DNA of 64,000 bases, from NCBI RefSeq assembly GCF_002159915.1, contig NZ_NFJP01000003.1:124001-188000 (forward strand), in the 5' to 3' direction. The notes under the pieces were generated by a model. The model searched no databases, had not been told where the DNA came from, and was given only the letters and a program-made list of their open reading frames with translations. Numbering within the stretch: the first letter of the stretch is position 1; each line of letters begins with the position of its first letter. This DNA is from Gordonibacter sp. An230. GTDB taxonomy: Bacteria; Actinomycetota; Coriobacteriia; Coriobacteriales; Eggerthellaceae. Of the stretch, positions 1 through 9,098 are shown piece by piece. Made by a program: the position numbers and the translations under genes.

Positions 1-144
1 TGCGCATAGATTTCACCCTGAAAGACGTCCCCACATCGAAACGCGGGCAGCAAAAGCCCAGTTCGCAAAAATCCAAGAAGCGAACGGATCTCGCAAGTCT
101 ATGCTCAAGACGCGATCCGCGCCGGTTCGGCTCGATTCCGCCGC

Positions 145-284
145 TAAACCAGGATTGACATAGGCCGGGTCGGCCCGCCAAGCAAGACCCCGCCCGTCGG
201 GTGGGGAGGACCCTCTGAAGCGTCCGGCCCGAGGAAGGTCGGCTCGGGATCCAGCGCATATAAGTTCGCATCAACCCTGGTTTA
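145..284. repeat. Dispersed repeat element with terminal inverted repeats, copy 1
   Basis: The element is bounded by TAAACCAGGATTGA at the left and TCAACCCTGGTTTA at the right; these are inverted repeats matching at 13 of 14 positions. The interior carries GAAGCGTCCGGCCCGAGG followed by a GGCTCGGGATCC block. A related element in the same orientation lies at 48796-49015. There is no ORF inside. The size and ends suit a MITE-like or structured intergenic element; no mobility gene is linked. Confidence 0.55.
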
Positions 285-767
285 ATGATGGAATGGTCGA
301 GTTTCGAGCAAAAATTGCCCATGTGTAGGATTTAGGATCGACCAAGGAAAGCCAACCGGGCAATTTCTCGAAAAACAAGCAAGAAAACGCAGGTGGTGAG
401 CGACTATTCGTCAAAAGCGAATTTCAAGAACCTTCACGTCGATTGTTTTTGCTCGGTGCCAGGTCTTTCCCCTTGCAAGATCTGAGCCGCCCGCGCGCAC
501 TGGACGGACAAGCGCACGCATGCACGAGGCGTGCGGAACGCCGCTTCGCACAGCGGAAATGCATCCGAGCGGAAAGACCGGGCTTACGCATCCCGCAAAG
601 ACCGCACCCCTTACCCCAGCACCCCTCCCAGCACCACAAAGGCTACCGCCAATCAGCACACCAATGACATGCGCGCGGATTATGCAATCCGCACCAAAGA
701 CCCCTCGGGGCTTGGGAGCATCTCTCTACAATGCTTGTTGCAGCAAGCAAAAGTAACTCAATGATCT
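285..767. other. Intergenic DNA without a convincing gene
   Basis: The stretch holds an imperfect inverted repeat (301-320 against 358-374) and a motif, TTTTTGCTCGGTGCCAGGTC near 447, that recurs almost unchanged near 48599 beside the second copy of the dispersed repeat. The short open frames here have neither an RBS nor recognisable protein features. Confidence 0.5.
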
Positions 768-804
768 TTTTCGCCCTCTCGCTCGGAATTCGGGGCTATC
801 TCCC
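768..804 (-). repeat. Degenerate, isolated CRISPR-like repeat
   Basis: The first and last parts match the array repeat: TTTTCG with CCC and TCTCG at one end, CGGGGCTATCTCCC at the other. The middle has diverged and gained a few bases. It lies 192 bp beyond the leader-distal end of the array and has no neighbouring repeat, so it looks like a relic of a formerly longer array or of rearrangement at the distal end. Confidence 0.5.
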
Positions 805-845
805 CCGCGGTTGCCATAGAGCACTCGATGCCTTTCATAGCGTCT

Positions 846-992
846 TTAAGAATAGACGGGCGTTATCATCCGGAAAAGCACGGGGCAGCCGAACATGAAG
901 CACATGGCAACGAATATGAGCACCGTAAGCCCGATCGGAACCACGTACAAGAATCCTTTCACCTCCGCTCCCTTTCGGTTAATCGCGCACAT
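846..992 (-). CDS. Possible small single-pass membrane protein (48 aa or shorter)
   Basis: A 48-codon frame starts with ATG directly against the leader-distal CRISPR repeat and ends with TAA. Residues 13-40 are strongly hydrophobic (for example LYVVPIGLTVLIFVAM), followed by a short polar tail, which suits one membrane helix. The ATG has no Shine-Dalgarno sequence. A GTG at codon 11 does have GGGAGCGGAG just before it, giving a 38-residue version. It may be a real microprotein or the tail of a gene cut by the array. I do not recognise a family. Confidence 0.3.
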   Translation of the reverse strand: MCAINRKGAEVKGFLYVVPIGLTVLIFVAMCFMFGCPVLFRMITPVYS

Positions 993-996
993 AGAA

Positions 997-2877
997 ATTT
1001 TCGTCCCCTCTCGGGGTTTGGGGTTATCTGCCTGACGTTTCCGACGCGATGGGCGTGACCGTCACGACGTTTTCGTCCCCTCTCGGGGTTTGGGGTTATC
1101 TGCCAGAAGCTACCCTCTACCGCCACGACGACGGCGAGTTAGTTTTCGTCCCCTCTCGGGGTTTGGGGTTATCTGCCGCCCCGGCCTCTGAGAAGGGAGA
1201 TCACATGATAACCAACAGTTTTCGTCCCCTCTCGGGGTTTGGGGTTATCTGCCTTTACGTTGCGTATCCGCAGTACGTGAGCGACGTGATCGTTTTCGTC
1301 CCCTCTCGGGGTTTGGGGTTATCTGCCGCCACAGACGGAGAGCCGCTTTTCACCCATGAGAACGGGTGGTGTTTTCGTCCCCTCTCGGGGTTTGGGGTTA
1401 TCTGCCTGTTATTGGATGTACAGCAAATGCGTTCTCATGTGTTTGTTTTCGTCCCCTCTCGGGGTTTGGGGTTATCTGCCCAGATTAGCAATGTCACTGT
1501 TGAAATCCTTGATAGTGGGTTTTCGTCCCCTCTCGGGGTTTGGGGTTATCTGCCTCCCTCGACCGACACCGAATGGTGGCAGTACCAATACGTTTTCGTC
1601 CCCTCTCGGGGTTTGGGGTTATCTGCCTGTTATATCTAAGAAGACCGCTGAGTTCTCATCTTTTAGTTTTCGTCCCCTCTCGGGGTTTGGGGTTATCTGC
1701 CGAAGCTGAGGAATATATCAACATGATGCATCAGAGTTTTCGTCCCCTCTCGGGGTTTGGGGTTATCTGCCGTGATCAGGCTTGCAATCGTAATAGCGAT
1801 GCCCGTTCGTTTTCGTCCCCTCTCGGGGTTTGGGGTTATCTGCCTTCTTGATAGTGGTATGTTGAGTGTGGAGAGTCTCCAGTTTTCGTCCCCTCTCGGG
1901 GTTTGGGGTTATCTGCCTCTACGGCGAGCGCAACAACGTCGCCGAGTTCGTGATGGTTTTCGTCCCCTCTCGGGGTTTGGGGTTATCTGCCTCGAAGATG
2001 CCCGGCTCGCATCCGCGCCGCAAGTACGTGATCGTTTTCGTCCCCTCTCGGGGTTTGGGGTTATCTGCCGGCTGGGGGGCATGCCCTCCCCGGGTCGCCG
2101 ACCGACGTTTTCGTCCCCTCTCGGGGTTTGGGGTTATCTGCCCGGAACCATGGCAATGATGTATCCGATGTTAAAGGTTTTCGTCCCCTCTCGGGGTTTG
2201 GGGTTATCTGCCAGGGAGAGGAGAATGGACGGATGCCTCAAGTTCCTAGCGATCGTTTTCGTCCCCTCTCGGGGTTTGGGGTTATCTGCCGCGTGGAAAG
2301 GAGGAAGACATGCGATTGATGGGCGAGTTTTCGTCCCCTCTCGGGGTTTGGGGTTATCTGCCTGTACAACACCGTCAAGTGCGTTGTCTCAAAGGTAGAC
2401 GTTTTCGTCCCCTCTCGGGGTTTGGGGTTATCTGCCAAGGAGGACACAGTGACAACGCTAGCACGAACCAATCAGGTTTTCGTCCCCTCTCGGGGTTTGG
2501 GGTTATCTGCCCTATGAAGCTGCTCGCTTAGCTAAGAATCTGAATGTATTGGTTTTCGTCCCCTCTCGGGGTTTGGGGTTATCTGCCTCACTGATGGCGG
2601 AGATGCTCAAGAAGGTGCTGTACGTGTTTTCGTCCCCTCTCGGGGTTTGGGGTTATCTGCCGTACGCGTCGGTGTCCGAGGCCGCACGCAGACTGGGTTT
2701 TCGTCCCCTCTCGGGGTTTGGGGTTATCTGCCTTCGTGGAAGATGAACGGCAAGGCGGAATTCAAGCAGTCGTTTTCGTCCCCTCTCGGGGTTTGGGGTT
2801 ATCTGCCCGATGACCCTCGACGCCAGGTCCTGCATCGGCAAGTTTTCGTCCCCTCTCGGGGTTTGGGGTTATCTGCC
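997..2877 (-). CRISPR. CRISPR array, 26 repeats and 25 spacers, type III-A
   Basis: The 36-bp repeats begin on the + strand with GTTTTCGTCCCCTCTCGGGG and end in GGTTATCTGCC. Spacers are 34-43 nt and all differ. On the minus strand the repeat ends in ACGAAAAC, an 8-nt 3' end typical of the crRNA handle of type III systems, so transcription is read leftwards from the cas2 side. Only the repeat at 997-1032, the leader-distal one, deviates (first base A for G), as expected at an old array end. Spacers at 1481-1518 and 1845-1881 share CTTGATAGTGG. Confidence 0.97.
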
Positions 2878-2966
2878 CCTATTGACATAATAACCGAAAT
2901 TTGCACACGGCCACCCAGTATTCAAAAAAACAGGTGCATTCAACCGCCATATCGTCAGATGATTCC
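2878..2966 (-). promoter_or_regulatory. CRISPR leader
   Basis: This 89-bp stretch between the cas2 stop and the first (leader-proximal) repeat is AT-richer than its surroundings and contains a T7 run. A TATTAT sequence (2887-2892 in reverse complement) could be a -10 element but I see no good -35. Position next to cas2 and the perfect adjacent repeat identify it as the insertion-proximal end. Confidence 0.7.
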
Positions 2967-3320
2967 TCAAACAAACACATCGTTTTCAGGAGCGTGATCG
3001 ACGCATTTCCCGAGAACCGTCAACTCGCAATTACTCGCTATGCGGTAAATTCTTACCTTGTCATCAGGATCGTAAAACCTCTTACTCGCCATAACGCTCG
3101 TCAACTTGGCTGTCAACTCCCTGATCTGAGCGCTTTTTACATATGCTTCGAAAACAGAATACTGTATCCTATGGCCATAGCCTTTCAAAATCCTAATAAC
3201 TCTTCTGTATTTTTTCGCATCGGAAATATCAAACAAAACCATGACGTAAAACCGATCCTCGGACGGCGAGGCTCCTTTGATTTTTCCTATCCGAGGATTG
3301 CGAACCTCTAACCGAGTCAT
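2967..3320 (-). CDS. cas2: CRISPR-associated endoribonuclease/integration factor Cas2
   Basis: The 117-residue protein dimerises and bridges two Cas1 dimers during spacer acquisition. The Cas2 fold is visible from about residue 24: the beta strand and metal-site Asp in FYVMVLFDISDAKKYRR, then the RIQYSVFEAYV strand. The first 23 residues (MTRLEVRNPRIG...) are an extension that typical Cas2 proteins of 85-100 residues lack. The start is kept because GAGG lies 9 nt upstream and the ATG sits 4 nt after the cas1 stop. It is the last gene of the cas operon, just before the leader. Confidence 0.92.
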   Translation of the reverse strand: MTRLEVRNPRIGKIKGASPSEDRFYVMVLFDISDAKKYRRVIRILKGYGHRIQYSVFEAYVKSAQIRELTAKLTSVMASKRFYDPDDKVRIYRIASNCELTVLGKCVDHAPENDVFV

Positions 3321-3324
3321 AATA

Positions 3325-4347
3325 TCAATCCTCTTCCTTCAACCATAGAAAAGGCTGATAATAAATAGGGTTTCTTTTCTCGATCGCCTCCACCAGCATA
3401 AGAGCCTTGCGATGGAGCGCAGCTTGGAATCCGTACCTTCTCCTACCTCCCCCTTCCATGAAATATACCTCGCTTCGCACCATGGCGTCCCCCAGGCGGT
3501 GAGTCAGCAACCTCATCGTCTCCTTTTTCATATAGATGGCCCCCGCCTCGTTTTTATAAAAGTCGGAGGGTAGAACTTCCCCGTCGTTCACCAAGGCGAT
3601 AATCGTGCGATCGACGATCCACGCCCGCCACTCCTCAACAAGATCGGAAGCAAGGGCGGCATGTCCCTGCTTCACCGCATGCAGAAAACCAAAATAGGGG
3701 TGCAACCCCACAGCGTTGATCGCCCCGAGGACGTTGCGGAACAATATACTGTAGCCGAAGCTCAGCATCGAATTGATAGGATCCCTCGGCGGGCGGGCGC
3801 TCCTGCCGCGAAAGTCGAAGTCATGGTCGGCAAGCAGCTTCGGCAGACAATTAAAATACGCTTTTGCCCCATTTCCCTCAAAGCCCATAACCTGGGAAAC
3901 GTCGCAAGCGCCGTCGAGATATTCAAGGGAATGCGTCAGGCCCCGCACCTCCTCGGCATCGAACGAGTAGATGCCCGGATATGATCGAAGCAAGCTGAGG
4001 CTGTTCCAGAGCTTCGCCCTCACGATAAGCTTCGACCATTCAAGGCAGAAACGCGGGTCATCGCTCAGATACATCTGCATTTTCTGTCGGAACGGATCGA
4101 CTTGCTCAAAAGATGAAAGATGTCCGAAGTAGTGTCCATCTTCGGAATAAAACAATACAGGCATGTTCTGCCGTATGCATTCGCACAAAAGGTGGGTCGA
4201 GATCTGCGGCTTGCCGAACACCGATATCCCCTCGACATCGTCAAAGGGGAAATCGCGCATAAGCGACCCGTCGTCGGCCTTCTTGATTGTAAGCCTTCGC
4301 TCGGACAGGCCAACCTTCACCGCGCTCTCAGTGAGATACAGATGCAC
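3325..4347 (-). CDS. cas1: CRISPR-associated integrase Cas1
   Basis: Cas1 inserts new spacers at the leader end together with Cas2. At 340 residues it has the usual two-part architecture: an N-terminal beta domain (residues 1-80), then the helical catalytic domain with Glu157 in GFEGNGAKAYF, His223 in FGFLHAVKQGH and the acidic SDLVEEWR segment, which should supply the metal ligands. There is no fused reverse transcriptase or Cas4. The start overlaps the csm6 end by 20 nt, so the two are translationally linked. Confidence 0.96.
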   Translation of the reverse strand: MHLYLTESAVKVGLSERRLTIKKADDGSLMRDFPFDDVEGISVFGKPQISTHLLCECIRQNMPVLFYSEDGHYFGHLSSFEQVDPFRQKMQMYLSDDPRFCLEWSKLIVRAKLWNSLSLLRSYPGIYSFDAEEVRGLTHSLEYLDGACDVSQVMGFEGNGAKAYFNCLPKLLADHDFDFRGRSARPPRDPINSMLSFGYSILFRNVLGAINAVGLHPYFGFLHAVKQGHAALASDLVEEWRAWIVDRTIIALVNDGEVLPSDFYKNEAGAIYMKKETMRLLTHRLGDAMVRSEVYFMEGGGRRRYGFQAALHRKALMLVEAIEKRNPIYYQPFLWLKEED

Positions 4348-5632
4348 GGGGCACCTCGCACTGCAAGAGTTGGATCACCTCGCCGTTGATTCGGCGATAG
4401 AGCCCCCGCCCCTGCTTCGATCCATCAAGCTTGAACATGATGTCCAAGGATTCCTCCAGCGAGATTCCTCCCGCTTTTTCTATACTCGCCTTGTCAACTT
4501 TTCCCACCTCGTGCGCAAGGCGATGCCGCGCCTTCTTTTCCAATGTCCGCAGTTTTTTATACGGTTCGTATTCCAAAGAATTCGCAAAGTACTCGATGAG
4601 CTTTGCAAGATGACCGTTCGTCACATAAGGGTTCTCGCCTTTGGGTTTCAAAACTCGTCTAAGGTCGTCATTCCGGTCGACTTTGCCGGAATCGATGCGC
4701 CTCGTGATTTTACCAGAGCGCTCCAGCAACCACTCTCTATCGGGTATAGAGACGCGCACGCGCTTGAGCATCAGCTCCGTCAACGCAGGCGTCATCGCCC
4801 GTAGATAGTCGGCCCACTGTTCGCGCTGAAGATAGACTTCCAACACAGACAGGTATTCGAACAAAGCTCCCGTCGTCTCGGGAGAATCGCAAGGGAACGC
4901 CGTTCCCTTGAAGCAGGGAATCGCCCGCTGGCGATCGAGGCGCGAGCGGTAAACGCACCCTTCGATCAATGTCGTCGCCCGGAATGAAATCGACCGGCAT
5001 TGCTTAGCAAGCCTCAAGGCGGCAACGTAATCGTACCCTTCGACGAACGCCCGAATGTTATCGCGGAGAACGAGATCGGAGAAGTTCGCCGACTCCACTT
5101 CGCGGCATCGATTCTGCGCATCCCCTTCCCTGTCGGGATTCATTTCCCAAAGCGTGTCGAAATCGTAGTCGTCGGCCTTCTCGCGGTCCCCGGGCTCGTT
5201 GATGCCCTTCCTCGGTGTTTCCACCTGGACCGCCCGCAGGCGCCGATGCCCGAACGCATCGATGGCGACGAGCGCCTGCTGCATGGCAGGAGTCCCCGAT
5301 GTCACATTGAGCAGTATCTCCGCATCGGGGTCTTCCTCTTCCAGCTGTGCAAGCAATTCATCAAATTCCTTGATGAAAAGATCGTACCTATGCACTTCGG
5401 TCGAAGCCGATTCGATGCAGCCCACCTCCGGCCCGTACTCCCCTATTTCGGCAGCCAAGAGCCGTATCGCACGCGTGTAGCGTTCGTCCCGGCTTTCATA
5501 AGCCGCCATGGCGGGCGAAAGGAACAGAATGATCTTTTCGGGCCGATACCGCCTCACGATGTGGAGCATCGGCCCATCGCCGAGTGTGGAGAGGGGGTCC
5601 GCCGTGCCGACGGGGGAGAAGAGGATTCTCAT
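4328..5632 (-). CDS. csm6: Csm6, CARF-HEPN ribonuclease activated by cyclic oligoadenylate
   Basis: Csm6 degrades RNA nonspecifically when Cas10 makes cyclic oligoadenylate. The 434-residue protein starts with a Rossmann-like CARF domain (MRILFSPVGTADP, and the ligand-loop strand LLNVTSGTPAMQQAL at about 107-121). It ends in a HEPN domain with the R-x4-H motif ARHRLAHE (Arg369, His374). The chosen ATG overlaps the csm5 stop (TGATG); a longer frame exists upstream but would lie inside csm5. Both functional motifs are intact, so the effector should work. Confidence 0.94.
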   Translation of the reverse strand: MRILFSPVGTADPLSTLGDGPMLHIVRRYRPEKIILFLSPAMAAYESRDERYTRAIRLLAAEIGEYGPEVGCIESASTEVHRYDLFIKEFDELLAQLEEEDPDAEILLNVTSGTPAMQQALVAIDAFGHRRLRAVQVETPRKGINEPGDREKADDYDFDTLWEMNPDREGDAQNRCREVESANFSDLVLRDNIRAFVEGYDYVAALRLAKQCRSISFRATTLIEGCVYRSRLDRQRAIPCFKGTAFPCDSPETTGALFEYLSVLEVYLQREQWADYLRAMTPALTELMLKRVRVSIPDREWLLERSGKITRRIDSGKVDRNDDLRRVLKPKGENPYVTNGHLAKLIEYFANSLEYEPYKKLRTLEKKARHRLAHEVGKVDKASIEKAGGISLEESLDIMFKLDGSKQGRGLYRRINGEVIQLLQCEVPRASVSH

Positions 5633-7083
5633 CACATCGCCCCCTTCGCATGCGAACGATCCGGCGTATTTTCGATCTTCACGGTGCATCGGCCCATCGG
5701 AAGCAATGCGCCATCCACCTTCCCCAGCTTCAAGGTATGCGGCGACACCCCGAGGTCCTGATCCATCCAGTGGCGATGGTCGTCTTTGGCTTTTTGCAAA
5801 CGCCCTCGCCCCTTGAAGAGAGCCTTCATTGGCTGAGGGCCAAACCCCTCCGCCTCGACCCTTCCCCATAAAGCCCGATGTCGCCCACTGGCAAAATCCC
5901 GGTCGATCCTAGTCGGGAATTGCTTGTAGAGGACATGGGATATCTCATGCAGCCGCTCGCCTTCATCGCGGTAGAGCGCATTGAGCACGGTCTTGCTGTC
6001 GAAATCCACTCCGCCGCCCAGATAGCAGATGGCTTCCACCCCTGTAGACCGGGGCGCTTCATCCTTATGCACGTTGCAGTAACCGCTTTCGGCCACTGCG
6101 CCATTGCGACATCGTAAACCGTTCGACGCAACATAACGGCATCGACCGTCCGATACCAGCCCGCGAGAATCTCCTTCGCCGCCCATCTCGTAATCGAAAT
6201 GATCTGCGAAGCAGGCCCGGTAGCGCTCTTCGAATCGCTTGAAAACATCCCCTACATGCTCGGCATCAAGGGAAAACGGAAGGTACTCGTCGATGCGCTC
6301 ATCAACATCCAGACGTAACGAGACAACCGTACCCGGCTTCAAGCACTCCCGGTAGATGTTCAGCTCGTTTCCGTCGGTTATATCGCCTATGGATTGGTTT
6401 CCCATGCGGCGCTTATGCTCCGCGCGATCCCCCTTCGAGAACCTGTCGTACTTCTTCACGAATGCCAGATCGCTCACGCTCAGCGGATCGGAATCTGAAA
6501 CCGACACATAGCGCATGATGTCGCAGGCAAATCCCGCATCGCTTTCATCCGGCCGCTCGACCCACAGCGCTTTCTTATTGAGGGAAGCATCCGCGTTCGC
6601 ACTTCTTCGCCAATCGCGACCTCGCCAGCCATCCTTCATCGCCCGGACGAATGTTTCGGGATCCCTTCCGATAACAGCCGCCAGCAACGCTGTCCGCAGC
6701 ATGCCCTTAAAGCTCGAACCGGGCACGTAAGGGCAGCCGTAGGAATCCTTGACGAATTCGGCCGCTTCAAGATACTGCAACTTCCCCTGCCTGGTTTTAG
6801 AAAGCCCTGTATCTAACTGGTAGGCGCAAGCGTCCTGCGCCGCTTTTCGCAATTCGCCATGCCGAGATAGAAAATCTTCAAGACCGCTCCGCGAATCGCC
6901 TTCGAGAAACGCGCAGTACTCGCCCACCTGCTGCGGGGAAAGGCGCTCGACGAACCGAGCCGCATCCAAAACGCAGATCTTCCCCTTCTGCAGGAAATAA
7001 TCCTTCTTCCCGATCGTACGCCCCGTGCCGATATGCACGGGTCCGATCACCGTCAAAGCAACTTGGTACCGCCTTATGGCCAC
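5632..7083 (-). CDS. csm5: Csm5, RAMP subunit, with a zinc-finger-like insertion
   Basis: Csm5 caps the crRNA 3' end of the Csm complex. RAMP features are the N-terminal strand with GPVHIGTG and the glycine-rich VPGSSFKGMLRTAL (about 120-133). At 483 residues it is longer than the usual 350-400. The extra length includes a cysteine cluster with Cys315, Cys325, Cys336 and His339 (GRCRYVASNGLRC then GYCNVHK), spaced C-x9-C-x10-C-x2-H, which would suit a small zinc site. The gene starts 3 nt after the csm4 stop. Confidence 0.92.
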   Translation of the reverse strand: MAIRRYQVALTVIGPVHIGTGRTIGKKDYFLQKGKICVLDAARFVERLSPQQVGEYCAFLEGDSRSGLEDFLSRHGELRKAAQDACAYQLDTGLSKTRQGKLQYLEAAEFVKDSYGCPYVPGSSFKGMLRTALLAAVIGRDPETFVRAMKDGWRGRDWRRSANADASLNKKALWVERPDESDAGFACDIMRYVSVSDSDPLSVSDLAFVKKYDRFSKGDRAEHKRRMGNQSIGDITDGNELNIYRECLKPGTVVSLRLDVDERIDEYLPFSLDAEHVGDVFKRFEERYRACFADHFDYEMGGEGDSRGLVSDGRCRYVASNGLRCRNGAVAESGYCNVHKDEAPRSTGVEAICYLGGGVDFDSKTVLNALYRDEGERLHEISHVLYKQFPTRIDRDFASGRHRALWGRVEAEGFGPQPMKALFKGRGRLQKAKDDHRHWMDQDLGVSPHTLKLGKVDGALLPMGRCTVKIENTPDRSHAKGAM

Positions 7084-7086
7084 GCG

Positions 7087-8010
7087 CTATCCCTCCATCC
7101 ACATCGCCTTGGCGTAGCGCCAAACCGGATGGGCGCCGCCGACGGAAACGTCGAACACATCCCCGGAAAACGCCATTTCGAACGTCGATCCAGCATCGAA
7201 GACGAAGAAGTCGCGCTTCTTCAACGGCATTGGCGCGTAATTTTGCGACTGGACGAATCCGGACCGCTTCACCAGCGAACACGACGCGCCCCGCAAGAGT
7301 TCGTCGGACAGCTCATCCGCAGTAGGCGCAGCCGAGGACAGCAAAACGCGCATTCCTGTCGGAATGCCTTCGCACGATATGAAGCCGTCACAATCCCGCA
7401 CTTCGTATTCGAAGCGTCCATAACCCGACGAGCGCTTGCCGCCAAGGCCGCTGCAGCTCAGCGTTTCAAGAAGCGGCTCGAACCCGTAATCCCCTTGCGC
7501 GAGAAAATAAAGCCCCGCATCCTCGCCGAAGCGGAACCCGCCGACATGATACGGTTCCGCCTCATCGCGATCTTCCCGTTGCAGGTTGACCTTGCTGACG
7601 ACCCCTCCCGCGCCAAGCCCCTCTCGCAATGCCCGCAATGCCTCGACGGCATCCAAAGAACCGTCGAAGTAAGAGCCGTACGAATCCCAAGGCACATAGC
7701 GAAGCTTCTTGAACGCCTTCTTCGCCGCAGAATCGACCCCTTCGACACGCTCTCCGCCCATCGAAGCAGGAGCCGCGAAGGGCTTGGGAAGGTAGTGCGT
7801 ATCGCCGATCCAAGGAAACGCATCGCTGATCAAAAAGCCGCCGGAACGAACCGCCCGCAGCAGATCCTCCGACGCGTCCTGCCCTAGCGCCTCGATGAAC
7901 AAGGCGCTGAACAGCGTATCGGCCGAACACGCGCATTCCCCATCCGAAAGACGCCCAGCACCGAAATGGACAGGAGCAGCGAAGCTCAGTTTAACCAGCC
8001 GGGTCCTCAT
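7087..8010 (-). CDS. csm4: Csm4, RAMP subunit binding the crRNA 5' handle
   Basis: The 307-residue protein should cap the 5' end of the complex and contact Cas10. The N-terminal strand with HFGAG and the helix SADTLFSALFIEAL are typical of Csm4. The glycine-rich loop GLGGKRSSGYGRFEYEV lies near residue 200. The start overlaps the csm3 stop by 4 nt, in keeping with the tight operon. Confidence 0.93.
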   Translation of the reverse strand: MRTRLVKLSFAAPVHFGAGRLSDGECACSADTLFSALFIEALGQDASEDLLRAVRSGGFLISDAFPWIGDTHYLPKPFAAPASMGGERVEGVDSAAKKAFKKLRYVPWDSYGSYFDGSLDAVEALRALREGLGAGGVVSKVNLQREDRDEAEPYHVGGFRFGEDAGLYFLAQGDYGFEPLLETLSCSGLGGKRSSGYGRFEYEVRDCDGFISCEGIPTGMRVLLSSAAPTADELSDELLRGASCSLVKRSGFVQSQNYAPMPLKKRDFFVFDAGSTFEMAFSGDVFDVSVGGAHPVWRYAKAMWMEG

Positions 8011-8666
8011 CGCAGCTCCGGTATCGCCGTCGCGAGATCCCCCGTTGCAACCTGCGCTTCGATATCCGTCAGATCAACCCGCCCGTTGCCGCGGGTTCCC
8101 CCGCCGCCCAAATAATCGTTGCGCAGCAAGTCGAACGCAAGCTGAATATTTTCGAAATCCTTCTCTATCTGGTCAGCATTCTCGACGTTGTAGACGATCT
8201 CCAAATCGAATTTGGCACCGCGGACAACCCGCTCGATTTGACGGGGGTTGGCCACCGCCGTCAAACGGTCGATGGTGTTTTCGAACTTGGTTTCGAATGT
8301 CTGGGGCAACGCATCCTTATTGACGAGGAAAGCGTCTTTGAACATCAATCGGCTTTGTTGGATGCCCGTCCCCGCAGCATCCGATCCCTTTTTGCTCGAC
8401 CCGAACAAGCGCAGTACCTCAACCGCATCGCTTTCGAAACCCGCAACCCCCTTCGCGGGAAGGGAGCCGAACTGGCGGGCGAGCAGGGTGCGCAGCTTGC
8501 CTTTGAGCGTGCTGCCCGGAATGACGGGGCCGCGTGTCAGCGGATCGCGCACCACGGGAAGGTCGATCGCCCCAATGGCGGAAAACGACGCGTCCCCGCC
8601 GATATGCAACCCGGTCTTCACTTCGATTATCCCCGTTATCTTTATCTTGGTTGCGGTGAAAGCCAT
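8007..8666 (-). CDS. csm3: Csm3, backbone RAMP and target-RNA nuclease
   Basis: Csm3 forms the helical backbone along the crRNA and cuts bound target RNA at 6-nt intervals. The 219-residue protein has TGLHIGGD, the loop SAIGAIDLPVVRDPLTRGPV that carries the catalytic-type Asp, and IPGSTLKGKLRTLLA. The C-terminal glycine loop is GGGGTRGNGRVDL. Length and motifs are standard. It lies 3 nt downstream of csm2. Confidence 0.96.
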   Translation of the reverse strand: MAFTATKIKITGIIEVKTGLHIGGDASFSAIGAIDLPVVRDPLTRGPVIPGSTLKGKLRTLLARQFGSLPAKGVAGFESDAVEVLRLFGSSKKGSDAAGTGIQQSRLMFKDAFLVNKDALPQTFETKFENTIDRLTAVANPRQIERVVRGAKFDLEIVYNVENADQIEKDFENIQLAFDLLRNDYLGGGGTRGNGRVDLTDIEAQVATGDLATAIPELR

Positions 8667-8669
8667 CGC

Positions 8670-9095
8670 TTACTCCTTTCCGCCGTAGAACTTGAAGAAC
8701 GCCACAAGGCTTTCGGCATAGCGGCAATACAGAAGGTACTCGTCGTACGCATTCACCCGATCCAGCATGTCCATGAGATGCGTTTTGTCGAGGAAATCTT
8801 TGACCTCCCTCATCCTGCCGGCCTCATATGCGAGTTTGACTTTGAGGTATTGGATATCGCCCTTCGATTTCGCGAAAGCTTCCTGATCGTCTATTTTCGT
8901 ATACAGGTTTACGATATGGGCATATATCCCACGAAGCTTCGTCGTGGTAAGACCGCCGAACAACCCTTTCCTGTCATTCCTTCCCGCTTCTGCTTCCATC
9001 AGCTTCTTCGCGTAATCGGCATAGGCGCCCTCCGCAAGCGAATAAAGCTTCCCACCGTTGTTGAAAAGCAACGTGGGTTGTTCCCGTTCGGCCAT
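8670..9095 (-). CDS. csm2: Csm2, small subunit of the Csm complex
   Basis: The 141-residue, largely helical protein should line the target-RNA channel. The segment TTTKLRGIYAHIVNLYTK, and a C-terminal helix ending FFKFYGGKE, match the pattern of Csm2 proteins. The assignment is reinforced by its position between cas10 and csm3. The ATG is 3 nt after the cas10 stop. Confidence 0.88.
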   Translation of the reverse strand: MAEREQPTLLFNNGGKLYSLAEGAYADYAKKLMEAEAGRNDRKGLFGGLTTTKLRGIYAHIVNLYTKIDDQEAFAKSKGDIQYLKVKLAYEAGRMREVKDFLDKTHLMDMLDRVNAYDEYLLYCRYAESLVAFFKFYGGKE

Positions 9096-9098
9096 GTC

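Noticed and set aside
1049-2997. Long open frames through the CRISPR array
   Set aside because: They repeat a translated repeat unit (for example RPLSGFGVIC) and exist only because the repeats lack stops. They are not proteins.
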